The position numbers and the translations under genes are program-made. From positions 1 to 56,067 of IMG/VR virus record IMGVR_UViG_3300024262_000038: DNA of 56,067 nucleotides; one strand, 5' to 3'. Origin of the DNA: a virus. Numbering within the stretch: the first letter of the stretch is position 1; every line of letters starts with the position of its first letter. Under the pieces are notes generated by a model that was given only the letters and a program-made list of their open reading frames with translations, made no database searches and had not been told where the DNA came from. Positions 1 to 8,495 of the stretch are shown one piece after another.

Positions 1-1639
1 GGAATACTGATGCAGTATTATAGGCTTTAGTACCTTCCCCGAGTGATATGGCACCCAATCCCGCTGCTTCAGTATTCCTTCCCATAGAAATCGATTGGGC
101 CCCTCTAGCTTCAGATTGCCACCCAGCTGAAAAACTACCAAGAGAGCATGCTTTTGTATTTTTTCCAAATGCTGCTGAATATGAACCAACATGAATATCA
201 TCCCAGTTACCTATGCCATCATAACCGGCACGAAACGCTCCTTTATCTCTATTAAAGAAAAATCTCGATGCGTGTGTAAAATCATAATCCAATGTAGGAG
301 ATGCAAAAACAAAATCATTATTGTACGATAGATCAGTCTCTTGAACAACGTCTGCGATTTCCTGGAATGCTCCGCCTCCGCCTCCGCCTCCGCCCGAGAC
401 CGTTCCCGGAATCCAACATGTTCCATTAAAACAAAGCACGCAACCAGAAACAGCACCACTCGTATTAACATCACCCATTATGCTAACAACTGGTGTCATA
501 TTATTCCATTGACCACTTGGTTCATAAACCAAAAATTGACTTGTCACTGGTCCTGCTACAGTAACATCTGTTAAATCATTTAATTGTGTAGCTCCGCCTC
601 CGCCCGAGACTGTTGCAGGAATCCATTGATTGGTTGTTCCATTATAACACAAAACACATCCACCAGCAACACCGGTCGTATCGACATCACACATCATATC
701 AAGTAATGGATTCATATTTGTCCAATCACCACTCGGCGACTTTACTATAAATTGCCCACCAGTTGGAGCTATTACAGTCACGTCACACAAATCATCTAAA
801 TAACCTGCGCCACCAGAAGGTGCACTGACAAATTCTAATGCATCACCACCACTATTAACTTTCAACCAGCAATCAGCAGAATAACTAGTTGGTGTATCTG
901 TCAACTGAATAAATTGTGTTGCGCCACCAGCGCAACCTATGCAAGTGTTAAGTGTTTGAAGATTTACAGCATCTCCCCCACTTGTTGGGTTTGCCAAATC
1001 TGTTATTCTATTATCATCCCAACTAATATCACAGCATGGTGTTATACTACCATCAATGGCAATATAAGCTCCCGAAACATACCAGCAGCAAGCATGAACA
1101 TTTTGCCAATCGCAATACTCTAAATGGTAGTATTCGCAGAGAGATGGGTTTCCACCCTGAAGTCCAGGAAGAGTATTATGACTTCCAAAACCTATTGATG
1201 GTCTTTCTGGAGGACTAGTATCTATGGATATAAAATTACCACTTCCATCAATAGTCACTCTCGCCAATATAAGATGCCATTCTGGATCATAGTCTGCTAT
1301 AGGAATAACATCCATTCTGGCTATACGATAATTTTCTATTTTAGTTTCGATAAATTTATAAACCATTACGACCCAATTATCACCAACAACCCACGTACCA
1401 GTCGATTCTGATAAAGGCATTAAAAATGTTGGGTCCCATCTAAGAACTACATTATCCTTCAGTGCAACACCATTTGTAAACTGCAGTGTTGTCGGATCAT
1501 CAATGGATACGGCCAACCCAGATGCAACACCCCTACCATCAAAAGATAGAGCATATGTCAATCTATTTGTGTGTGATGATTTGTAACTGAAATATGGATC
1601 GACCCCTCTAAGTTGTAAATCATTCCAATTCATAGCCAT
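1..1639 (-). CDS. Tail fibre/adhesin with YadA-head-like repeats (C-terminal part beyond window)
   Basis: The frame opens at an ATG (1639) with GGAGG seven bases upstream and stays open to base 1, so at least 546 residues are present and the C-terminus is missing. The middle (about 340-960) holds roughly three copies of a unit with a Gly-rich linker, a Leu-Asn-Asp-Leu/Asp-Val-Thr-Val strand and a QFLVY-PSG-W-NM segment, a pattern common in phage fibres. Toward base 1 the protein becomes a run of short repeats such as SISMGRNTEAAGLGAISLGE, which match the left-handed beta-roll of YadA-type trimeric adhesins. It is last in the unit that carries the amidase. I infer a trimeric receptor-binding fibre or virion adhesin. 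The family assignment is by repeat pattern only. Confidence 0.75.
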   Translation of the reverse strand, partial: MAMNWNDLQLRGVDPYFSYKSSHTNRLTYALSFDGRGVASGLAVSIDDPTTLQFTNGVALKDNVVLRWDPTFLMPLSESTGTWVVGDNWVVMVYKFIETKIENYRIARMDVIPIADYDPEWHLILARVTIDGSGNFISIDTSPPERPSIGFGSHNTLPGLQGGNPSLCEYYHLEYCDWQNVHACCWYVSGAYIAIDGSITPCCDISWDDNRITDLANPTSGGDAVNLQTLNTCIGCAGGATQFIQLTDTPTSYSADCWLKVNSGGDALEFVSAPSGGAGYLDDLCDVTVIAPTGGQFIVKSPSGDWTNMNPLLDMMCDVDTTGVAGGCVLCYNGTTNQWIPATVSGGGGATQLNDLTDVTVAGPVTSQFLVYEPSGQWNNMTPVVSIMGDVNTSGAVSGCVLCFNGTCWIPGTVSGGGGGGGGAFQEIADVVQETDLSYNNDFVFASPTLDYDFTHASRFFFNRDKGAFRAGYDGIGNWDDIHVGSYSAAFGKNTKACSLGSFSAGWQSEARGAQSISMGRNTEAAGLGAISLGEGTKAYNTASVF

Positions 1640-1651
1640 TATTTTCCTCCA

Positions 1652-2176
1652 TTATTTTCTCAATAGATATTTATTGAGTTTACTATATAATATATCTTTA
1701 AAAAACATTTCACCAGGACAATCTTTATGTGCTTTATCAACTTCCGAGTGTAACATTATATGAGATTGTGGTATTCTAAACCAATACATAATCGGAGCTA
1801 GAACCCTATATGATAATATTTCATACAATCTTGGCTTTGCCATATCCACATTAAAATTTCCAAACATACATACATGAATAGATCTTTCATTATTATTAAC
1901 TTTAGAAAAATAGTCAATTGGACTGCTAAGTGGATACATCATCATTGGTTCATAATCTGGGCCAATATGTTCTATTACAAAGTGAAATGGAACATCTATT
2001 TGACCCTCCATTGTTATTGTATCTTTCTTTAAATACGGAAGCTGAAATTTATTTTTCATATCTTGTTTCAATATTTGATCATCTTTTCCTATGCACCCAG
2101 TTCCATGTAGCACAATATATTTTGGAAATGACTTGAATGGTTTTGTTTTTCTAAAAATTAGAGGTAAAACATTCAT
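1652..2176 (-). CDS. N-acetylmuramoyl-L-alanine amidase (T7 lysozyme/PGRP-like endolysin)
   Basis: A 174-residue protein with the Amidase_2 pattern: YIVLHGTG near the N-terminus (His24), PFHFVIEHIG at 63-72, a SIHVCMFGNF strand at 99-108, and MLHSEVDKAHKDCPG at 141-155. His24, His143 and Cys153 correspond to the zinc ligands of T7 lysozyme. Enzymes of this family cut the bond between N-acetylmuramic acid and L-alanine in peptidoglycan. No signal peptide is visible, so export would need a holin, or the enzyme may be virion-borne because its neighbours look structural. The start follows a weak GGATAA site in the end of the preceding gene. Confidence 0.85.
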   Translation of the reverse strand: MNVLPLIFRKTKPFKSFPKYIVLHGTGCIGKDDQILKQDMKNKFQLPYLKKDTITMEGQIDVPFHFVIEHIGPDYEPMMMYPLSSPIDYFSKVNNNERSIHVCMFGNFNVDMAKPRLYEILSYRVLAPIMYWFRIPQSHIMLHSEVDKAHKDCPGEMFFKDILYSKLNKYLLRK

Positions 2177-2181
2177 AATAA

Positions 2182-2880
2182 TTATCCGTAGACTATAGTA
2201 AGGTTAGGAACTTTAGTATCTAAAATTTCGATCACTTCTCTTTTTTCTGCAATGCCTTCATCTTTTATTCCGGCATTGATTGGTATTTCTCCATACGGTG
2301 TAGTCAGATTTTGAAATTTAGTTCTGATGTTTCCAAGTAATATTTTTATATCTGCTAAACAAAATTTAAGAAAAAACTTTTCCATATGTCCATCAATTGT
2401 ATATAAATCTGATGGATGCACTCTGTCATATGCAACTGCAGCAGCACCAGGACTGGCACCTGAAATACGAATGACATTCGGAAATATAAACTCGAATGAG
2501 AATGTGTAATACCCAAATCTATAAACTAGTCCAGACTCTTCTATGCTTGTCACATATGGGACTGAGCTTTCATAATTTAATATTCCTATAAATGGATGTT
2601 TCTGCATAACAACATCAGAAGCCGATATTATTTCCAGCACTCCAAGAATATTACATCCTTCTGGATCATTGAAGAAAAATTGATTTGGCACCCCTGTTGA
2701 ATTTGCTGTATTGGAAAAATTATAACCAACCATCCTTTTATCTGGCCAATATGAACTGAATTCTGGAATTGTAAAATCATCTAGGTACTGCCACATTTTC
2801 TCATCTGTCAATTCTAGTTTATTAAATGGTAACGCAAGTGTATCCTTTATATATCTCAGAACTTTTTGTTTTGAAAGCAT
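2182..2880 (-). CDS. Putative virion structural protein (neck/tail/baseplate type)
   Basis: A 232-residue protein. I place the start at ATG 2880, eight bases after AAGAGG, rather than the GTG at 2889. The N-terminus (LSKQKVLRYIKDTLALPFNK then a TDEKMWQYLDDFTIPEFSSY segment) and the C-terminus (a helix around FFLKFCLADIKILLGNIRTK, then TTPYGEIPINAGIKDEG and a charged helix) resemble structural proteins annotated in other large myoviruses, where a short amphipathic start precedes a beta domain. It sits between the FEN nuclease and the amidase and fibre genes. Precise role unknown. Confidence 0.5.
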   Translation of the reverse strand: MLSKQKVLRYIKDTLALPFNKLELTDEKMWQYLDDFTIPEFSSYWPDKRMVGYNFSNTANSTGVPNQFFFNDPEGCNILGVLEIISASDVVMQKHPFIGILNYESSVPYVTSIEESGLVYRFGYYTFSFEFIFPNVIRISGASPGAAAVAYDRVHPSDLYTIDGHMEKFFLKFCLADIKILLGNIRTKFQNLTTPYGEIPINAGIKDEGIAEKREVIEILDTKVPNLTIVYG

Positions 2881-2885
2881 TGCAA

Positions 2886-4085
2886 TCACCTCTTACATAA
2901 ATTTATACATATTTCTTCCAACCCTTCGGTTAAATGATATGTTGTCATTATTTCATTCAATTCATCATTATCAATAATATTATCATTAATAAATATATTT
3001 CTAACTTTATCTATTGTATTCCTTCTAAATTCCCAAGTTATGCCAGCATTTCTATTATCTATTTTTTCTGTAAAATAATCATGCATGACATTGTAATCCA
3101 TCATAAATAAATTTTGTCTCCAGCGTTCCTGAACGTGAGACGTTGGATCATTAAAATCGGATATCTTTTTCATCACAGTTGTGTTTTTTATATCTTTAAT
3201 ATCTATTTGTGTTTGTTCTCCCAAAATTATTTTATTGACATGGTCCTCAAAGGAAATTCCGCATTTATGTAATGTAATTAAATAATTGTATGCCGTCTTC
3301 CATCCAACCCGGGGCCAGATCCCAGGAATATCATCTCCTGGGCATCCACCCATTGTGAAAACTAGATCATACCAACTATTATGAAAACTTTCCGATATTT
3401 CTTTTTTTATTAATTTACTCAATATTGTCTTATTGGATATAAACAATGTATCTTTACTTGTCTTATAATATTGGAACACATTATTTCCTAATTTGGTTGT
3501 TTGAAATAAATCATGATCAGATGAAAATAATAGATTTATTATTCCACTATCTGATGTTAGATTTGGATTTTCTTTTAATATAAAATGTGGGATGAAATCT
3601 GTATCTATATTTTTTAACATAACAGATGCAACATCATTCATATTCCCAGCTATCTCATTTAATATTCGCTTTTGGAATTTTAAAACCGACACACCGGACT
3701 TAAACATCAATTCAGGAAGGCTTGTTTTTAGAATCTTCCTCCTACATTTATAACCTTTATCTAGATGCGAATGGTATAACGATGATCCTTCATCCCAATA
3801 CAAAACAAAGTACGTTTTTATTCCTTTCGTTTCAAACCATTCTCTAGTCCTTGCCATAAACATAATGGTGTCATAGACAACTGGAATGGACTTTTCTTTA
3901 TATTTTGCGGATTGGTGCATGCTTAGTATCACATCATCGTAAAATTGTGTCTTTAGACAATTCTGAAGGTCAACATAAATATAAACGCTATGCACCTTAG
4001 TCCCAAAATAATTTTCATAATCGGTCAAAAATTGTTCTGTTTGATTATATTTTAAATAATAAGAAAAGAAATTATATCTGTTCAA
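2886..4085 (-). CDS. FEN-family 5'-3' exonuclease / RNase H
   Basis: A 399-residue protein with the PIN/FEN layout: YIYVDLQN with Asp39 near the N-terminus, LLFSSDHDLFQTT at 185-197 (acidic cluster DHD 190-192), and a helix-3-turn-helix-like GGCPGDDIPGIWPRVGWKTA at 246-265, where GDDIPG matches the G-D-x-x-x-G DNA-binding loop of T4 RNase H and T5 exonuclease. It would remove RNA primers and flaps from lagging strands. It is directly downstream of the sliding clamp, its expected partner. It is longer than T4 RNase H (about 305 residues). The start appears to be TTG at 4085, since no upstream ATG exists and the next ATG is about 56 codons in. Confidence 0.8.
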   Translation of the reverse strand: MNRYNFFSYYLKYNQTEQFLTDYENYFGTKVHSVYIYVDLQNCLKTQFYDDVILSMHQSAKYKEKSIPVVYDTIMFMARTREWFETKGIKTYFVLYWDEGSSLYHSHLDKGYKCRRKILKTSLPELMFKSGVSVLKFQKRILNEIAGNMNDVASVMLKNIDTDFIPHFILKENPNLTSDSGIINLLFSSDHDLFQTTKLGNNVFQYYKTSKDTLFISNKTILSKLIKKEISESFHNSWYDLVFTMGGCPGDDIPGIWPRVGWKTAYNYLITLHKCGISFEDHVNKIILGEQTQIDIKDIKNTTVMKKISDFNDPTSHVQERWRQNLFMMDYNVMHDYFTEKIDNRNAGITWEFRRNTIDKVRNIFINDNIIDNDELNEIMTTYHLTEGLEEICINLCKR

Positions 4086-4829
4086 TTAAATCACTGTTCC
4101 TTTAACATAGAATATGGAATTAATACCTTTAAGATTTGTAGATAATTTTACAGCTGAAATTGCTTTTCCTGCAATTTCTTTATAAAACATATCTAACATA
4201 ACCGAACCACTAAATTTTGTCTGAAAGGGGATAACACTAAATGTTATCTGTGTTTTCTTTTTAAACTTGGTCGCACAGGGCAGATTGTCAATTAATGTTG
4301 ATCTATCAGTCTTCTCACTAGAAATCAGGTTAACACTCGCCTTATCTTTTTCCAAATTGAAATCTAAATTCATCGAATTGAAATGATGAGATATTGTTGA
4401 GATTCTATCCAATAAAATTGGGGACAACTCAAAGCTCAGAATTTTATCTTCATCTTCATCGATCGCAAGTTTTCTTTTTATATCAACAGGCTCAAGATAA
4501 GAATTATTAATAAATTCTGGTGATGCTTGTCTTAAAATAATTTCACTATAATCATCACGGATTTTAACATCATTATCTAAACATTCTATATCAACACCAT
4601 TCTCTGATTTATCAAATAACTTTAATAGAGGAATCTTATTTTTAATAAAAACCAAGCTCAGATTCAATTCCTCTGGAAATAATGGTGACAGATCACCACA
4701 TAATATAGTAGATTTATTGCTTGATCTCTGTGATAGCCGGCTTCCTTTAATATCAACATCTGTGAACAAATTTGTTATAGAATCAACATACCCCAAAAAT
4801 GTTTTAAAATGTTCTTTTGCAACTCTCAT
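4086..4829 (-). CDS. Sliding clamp (T4 gp45/PCNA-like)
   Basis: A 247-residue protein with no catalytic motif, alternating beta/alpha character, an early DVDIKGSRLSQRS...TILCGDLS segment like the PCNA-fold opening, and length close to T4 gp45 (228). The call depends heavily on context: it lies in a minus-strand run with the clamp loader, primase and FEN nuclease, all of which touch the clamp. The ATG at 4829 has AGGAGG six bases upstream and overlaps the stop of the preceding gene by four bases. A structure prediction showing two or three clamp domains would settle it. Confidence 0.6.
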   Translation of the reverse strand: MRVAKEHFKTFLGYVDSITNLFTDVDIKGSRLSQRSSNKSTILCGDLSPLFPEELNLSLVFIKNKIPLLKLFDKSENGVDIECLDNDVKIRDDYSEIILRQASPEFINNSYLEPVDIKRKLAIDEDEDKILSFELSPILLDRISTISHHFNSMNLDFNLEKDKASVNLISSEKTDRSTLIDNLPCATKFKKKTQITFSVIPFQTKFSGSVMLDMFYKEIAGKAISAVKLSTNLKGINSIFYVKGTVI

Positions 4830-5275
4830 TTTTTCCTCCTACGTTTCTTCTTTTTTGGAATAATATTATCATAAATTTTTTCAATCATGTTGTCGGAATA
4901 AACATCCACATCCATGTCTTTATAAAATATTATTTGTCTTTTAACTTTTCCGATACTCATAACAACCACACTGCCCCATGAACTGAAATGGGTTAGTTGT
5001 ATTCTCTGATAATTAATAACAGATACCAAAGTTGTCAATGTCTTAAAACAACTTATTCCATTAATAATCATATACATTTTTCTTCCAATATGAGCAAAAT
5101 AAATTGTATTATTCTCTAGGAGATTGTTATCTAAATACTCTTTCAGATCTAACAATACCTTGAATTTATCAATATACAATTCATGATTTTTACTTTTTTT
5201 ACTAGAAAAAAAAGAATTAAGTTGTTTAACTAATTTTTCTTCTGGTAAATAAAAAGATACAGATTCGCCTCTCAT
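4826..5275 (-). CDS. Unknown protein with Lys/Arg-rich tail, in replication operon
   Basis: A 149-residue protein of unknown function. It starts at ATG 5275 after an AAAGGTGG site; an in-frame GTG at 5281 is less well spaced. The body mixes short hydrophobic strands (TIYFAHIGRKMYMIINGI, VVVMSIGKVKRQIIFY), and the last ten or so residues are almost all lysine and arginine, which could bind nucleic acid. It lies between primase and clamp with tight spacing and overlap, so a replication accessory role is plausible but not shown. Confidence 0.7.
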   Translation of the reverse strand: MRGESVSFYLPEEKLVKQLNSFFSSKKSKNHELYIDKFKVLLDLKEYLDNNLLENNTIYFAHIGRKMYMIINGISCFKTLTTLVSVINYQRIQLTHFSSWGSVVVMSIGKVKRQIIFYKDMDVDVYSDNMIEKIYDNIIPKKKKRRRKK

Positions 5276-5290
5276 ATACACACCACCTTT

Positions 5291-6259
5291 CTATTTCATT
5301 TTTAAAATAATCTTGTCAACCTTCGTTTTTTGTCCAAAATCTTTTCCATTTTTATTATACCAAATTTGAATAGATTTGCACACATTCTTGTATTTATTTA
5401 AATTCTTTTTATAAAAATTTAAATGCACGTCGTCATCAGACAATATTATAATTTTGTCAAAATACGTGACGCATTTTTCTATCATAGTAAATTTAATTGC
5501 TCTATTAAATAATTTGCCAGCAGCAACTGTATATAATTCGTAAGGATCCTCGAAGTGCATGATATTAAATATATCAAATAATCCTTCTGAGACAATTAAA
5601 GTTACTTTTTCTTTTTCTTCTACTAAATTATCGTAAACAAAAAAATCGTTTACTACATCTCCCAACTTCCAAATATAATATCTGAAATCAGATTCCTGGT
5701 CAATATTTCTCAGTATCACCAAACTTTTATTATAAGATAGAAATCCAACAAATTTATCCTGAAAGAAATTAAATAACTTTCGTTTATGTATTTTTATAAA
5801 ATTCCTTTCGGCAAAATCCTTAATATCATATATTATTCTGTCTTTCAACATATCAAACATTTTTACTGTTGGAAATCTATCCATTAAATAATTATATTTA
5901 TTTTCAAATTTTTCTGGATGTTGTTCTGGAATAATCACACTCTTCTTGAAATTTCTATTTATTGTAAAATCTTCGAGCTGCTGTATTGAAAGAGTTTTCA
6001 ACGCATCCTTTTTAATAATAGTAGTTATTCTTTTCTTCACTCCAACCAAATCAAATATTAATTTTTCTATTCTCCCTGCTTCTTCACATCTGACACATCT
6101 GTAAACTGGTTTGGATTTGGAAATATAAAGATGTCCTTTCGTCTTATGCTTTTGCGAATCACCACAATAAATACATCTCGTTATATAGTGACCAGATGTG
6201 TTTTGTATTATAGATAAATTATTTTTCAGGATATCTATAGTTTCCGGTGTATAAATCAT
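5291..6259 (-). CDS. DnaG-type primase (T4 gp61-like)
   Basis: A 322-residue protein with an N-terminal zinc ribbon, CIYC at 29-32 and CVRC at 55-58, flanked by basic residues. A TOPRIM-like domain has VTLIVSEGLFDIF (Ser-Glu-Gly at 224-226) and IIILSDDDVH (acidic triplet at 275-277). These are the metal-binding motifs of DnaG primases. It would lay RNA primers at the fork with the DnaB-like helicase encoded at 31952. The length is close to T4 gp61 (342). The start at 6259 has AAGGA and overlaps the clamp-loader stop by four bases. Confidence 0.9.
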   Translation of the reverse strand: MIYTPETIDILKNNLSIIQNTSGHYITRCIYCGDSQKHKTKGHLYISKSKPVYRCVRCEEAGRIEKLIFDLVGVKKRITTIIKKDALKTLSIQQLEDFTINRNFKKSVIIPEQHPEKFENKYNYLMDRFPTVKMFDMLKDRIIYDIKDFAERNFIKIHKRKLFNFFQDKFVGFLSYNKSLVILRNIDQESDFRYYIWKLGDVVNDFFVYDNLVEEKEKVTLIVSEGLFDIFNIMHFEDPYELYTVAAGKLFNRAIKFTMIEKCVTYFDKIIILSDDDVHLNFYKKNLNKYKNVCKSIQIWYNKNGKDFGQKTKVDKIILKMK

Positions 6260-7215
6260 TTTATTTCCTTCAGAGCCTCTAATGTTTCATATGTGAATGC
6301 CATGAAATGCATTGGCTGAGATGCAACCATATTCAAATTATTACAATATTTGTTTGCCAATACTTTGCATATGGGTAGTGTTGCCTTTTCAAAAAATAAA
6401 TTTTCAAACACTACAGAATAATTTATATCTTTTCTCATTAGTATTTCCTGCAATTTATTTAAACATATTTGACATCGAGAATCTTTAAGTTGATATGCTT
6501 TGAATATATCATTTGCGAGAGCTGCTATTGTTGTCTCGATTGGAATAAGATCATTAGTTGATGGTAGCCTTAATTTTAGCTGATATGTGTATGACTGCAA
6601 CGTATTTAATATTTTCCTAACATCCGGCATAAATAATTTAACAGCACGCGAAACCTCAGCTTCTGAATGTTCCACATTTTCAACATTTAAAACTTGCAAA
6701 CAAAAAGATAGAATTTGTGATTCTGTTAACGGCTTCAATTCATGTATTTGAAACCTAGAAACTATAGCATCCATAAATGCAGAAAATTTGTTGGCTGTGA
6801 AGATAAATCTTCCAACCCTAGTATAAAACTCAATTGGATGTCTCAAAGCCTTCTGAGAATCAGATGTTAGATTATCAGCCTCATCAATAAAAACTATTTT
6901 TATTTTATCCTTGCCAAAAGGTGGACTTGCTAGAAAATTAGGTACTTCTTCTCTTCCAAGAGATATTCCCCTGTTAGCGGAACCATTTATATATAGAACG
7001 TTATCATCTGATTCTGACATAATATTATCTATTAAAATTCTAGAAAGAGATGTCTTTCCTGTTCCGGGAGGCCCGTAGAAGAGAAGATTTGGGATTACTT
7101 TATTTTCTAGACAATGTTTAGCTGCATTCCTAACTGAATCATCCAAAACGAGCTGATCAATATTCGTTGCTCTATATTTTTCAACCCATAAATTTGTCTC
7201 AAAAAAATTATTCAT
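6256..7215 (-). CDS. Clamp loader ATPase subunit (T4 gp44 / RFC-like)
   Basis: A 319-residue AAA+ protein. It has the RFC box LWVEKYRATNIDQLVLDDSV at 9-28, Walker A GPPGTGKT at 48-55, Walker B IVFIDEAD at 107-114, sensor-1 IFTAN near 138-142 and an SRF motif at 153-155 corresponding to the RFC SRC arginine-finger motif. The size matches T4 gp44 (319 residues). It would load the clamp at 4086-4829. It lies next to an unknown gene in the position that gp62 takes in T4. Confidence 0.95.
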   Translation of the reverse strand: MNNFFETNLWVEKYRATNIDQLVLDDSVRNAAKHCLENKVIPNLLFYGPPGTGKTSLSRILIDNIMSESDDNVLYINGSANRGISLGREEVPNFLASPPFGKDKIKIVFIDEADNLTSDSQKALRHPIEFYTRVGRFIFTANKFSAFMDAIVSRFQIHELKPLTESQILSFCLQVLNVENVEHSEAEVSRAVKLFMPDVRKILNTLQSYTYQLKLRLPSTNDLIPIETTIAALANDIFKAYQLKDSRCQICLNKLQEILMRKDINYSVVFENLFFEKATLPICKVLANKYCNNLNMVASQPMHFMAFTYETLEALKEIK

Positions 7216-7879
7216 TTAAAACCTCTTCATTAGTTTCATTTGTATTTGTTGGTTCAGTTTCAGAGTCATTTTTTTCTTCGTCTTCCTCTTCAATTTCCTT
7301 TTCTTTCTCATTATATTTTTCTATACATTCCAGCGGATTTGTTGCATATACCCCATACCATTCCTCGAAAATCATTTTCATAATAGAATAAAACGTGTAC
7401 GGTTTCAACACCTCTCCACCAAGTTGAAGTTCTGCTTCCTTTAGACGTGATATTGCCGCATTATTAAATGAACTAAGAATCCCAATCATTTGAGTTTCTT
7501 GTATTTTATTTTCTACAAAGCATTTGCTGCACAACTCGATTAGTATTTCAAACATTTTAATAATATGTAGATCTGCAGTAGACTCCACATTCTCCGAAAG
7601 TGGTTCATTATTATTAAAATATTTTCTTTTCATCTCTAACACCAAACTAACATCAACAATAAAATGATTCATGCCAAGTAAAAAATACGGATTCTTCTTA
7701 CTTATCACATTTAAATATATTTTCTTGAATATTTTCCAAAGATAATTTAATTCTTTTTCCGTCTTATCATTTCTAACACATCTAATAACCGTCTGCATTT
7801 GTTCGTTTACAAATGAAAGTCTTCTACCTTTAAATTTTTTTAAGCCCGAAAATAAATCAGACACATCATTTTGAAGCAT
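7208..7879 (-). CDS. Unknown helical protein; possible clamp loader small subunit
   Basis: A 223-residue, largely helical protein with a very acidic tail (KEIEEEDEEKNDSETEP region). No diagnostic motif was recognised. It overlaps the start of the gp44-like gene by eight bases, indicating translational coupling. In T4 the clamp loader is gp44 plus the fast-evolving gp62, so a gp62-like role is a positional guess only. Start ATG 7879 follows GGAGGATATGATAA. Confidence 0.65.
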   Translation of the reverse strand: MLQNDVSDLFSGLKKFKGRRLSFVNEQMQTVIRCVRNDKTEKELNYLWKIFKKIYLNVISKKNPYFLLGMNHFIVDVSLVLEMKRKYFNNNEPLSENVESTADLHIIKMFEILIELCSKCFVENKIQETQMIGILSSFNNAAISRLKEAELQLGGEVLKPYTFYSIMKMIFEEWYGVYATNPLECIEKYNEKEKEIEEEDEEKNDSETEPTNTNETNEEVLNE

Positions 7880-8396
7880 TTATCATATCCTCCAATTTTT
7901 TATTCATCTTTTCTTTTTCATCCTTATGTCTAGCAGCAATAGCACTCTCATCTTCCAAATGTTCAAACAGTGAATCATTTTCCATTTTTATAAAACCAAA
8001 AACCTCTAATTGTTTAGAGAAGCACTTTTCGCCATTTTCATCCAGGACATGGTTTCCATTCTCATCTTTCACATCAAATACCAAAACATTTATCTCATGA
8101 ATCCATATATGATTTGTTTCTTTGAAAACTGAAAGACCTTTTATTCTATCTGATATAATTCTAACCACATCCTCTTCTGATGCATTATCTGGATCTATTT
8201 CTTCATCCGACATAATATCTGTACACCCAAGAGTTATAATCCCACTATCGTGGCGATACTTGAAAAACATTTCTGGTGTGTGTTCCATTTTAATTTCTTT
8301 TTCTTTATTTATTTCTTCACCAATAAGTCTGATAAATTTCTTAATGTCTGTTTCCGTAATTCTATACTTCTTATCATTTTCTTTCTTAAAAACCAT
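7866..8396 (-). CDS. Unknown protein, first gene of the replication unit
   Basis: A 176-residue protein rich in Glu, Asp and Lys. It has a central beta-like stretch (IWIHEINVLVFDVKDENGNH) and a helical C-terminus around KDEKEKMNKKLEDMINASK. I do not recognise the family. The start ATG 8396 has AGGAGG seven bases upstream, preceded by the GAGAAC promoter motif. It overlaps the next gene by 14 bases. Confidence 0.65.
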   Translation of the reverse strand: MVFKKENDKKYRITETDIKKFIRLIGEEINKEKEIKMEHTPEMFFKYRHDSGIITLGCTDIMSDEEIDPDNASEEDVVRIISDRIKGLSVFKETNHIWIHEINVLVFDVKDENGNHVLDENGEKCFSKQLEVFGFIKMENDSLFEHLEDESAIAARHKDEKEKMNKKLEDMINASK

Positions 8397-8410
8397 TACA
8401 AATCCTCCTA

Positions 8411-8438
8411 TGTTAATTTAATTATGTTCTCTAAAAAA
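8411..8438 (-). promoter_or_regulatory. GAGAAC promoter motif for the 8396-to-1 unit
   Basis: Minus-strand TTTTTTAGAGAACATAATTA followed by AATTAACA lies about 30 bases before the first start codon and just beyond the terminator at 8461-8495. The same element, a T-rich run, (A/C)GAGAACA and then an A/T run, precedes several other units in the window. Confidence 0.65.
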
Positions 8439-8460
8439 TGAAGAACTAATTTTAAGGGCA

Positions 8461-8495
8461 AAAAAAAGCTCAGCATGTTGTATCATGCGAGCTTT
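8461..8495 (-). terminator. Rho-independent terminator of the ligase/resolvase unit
   Basis: On the minus strand AAAGCTCGCATG and CATGC-T-GAGCTTT form a twelve-pair stem with one bulge and a six-base loop, followed directly by a T run (8461-8467). The stop codon of the upstream resolvase gene (8483-8485) lies inside the hairpin, so the gene ends within its own terminator. Confidence 0.85.

Noticed and set aside
341-1218. Plus-strand frames across the tail fibre region
   Set aside because: The minus-strand frame is continuous over the whole stretch, has a proper start and shows protein repeats; the plus-strand frames are its shadows.
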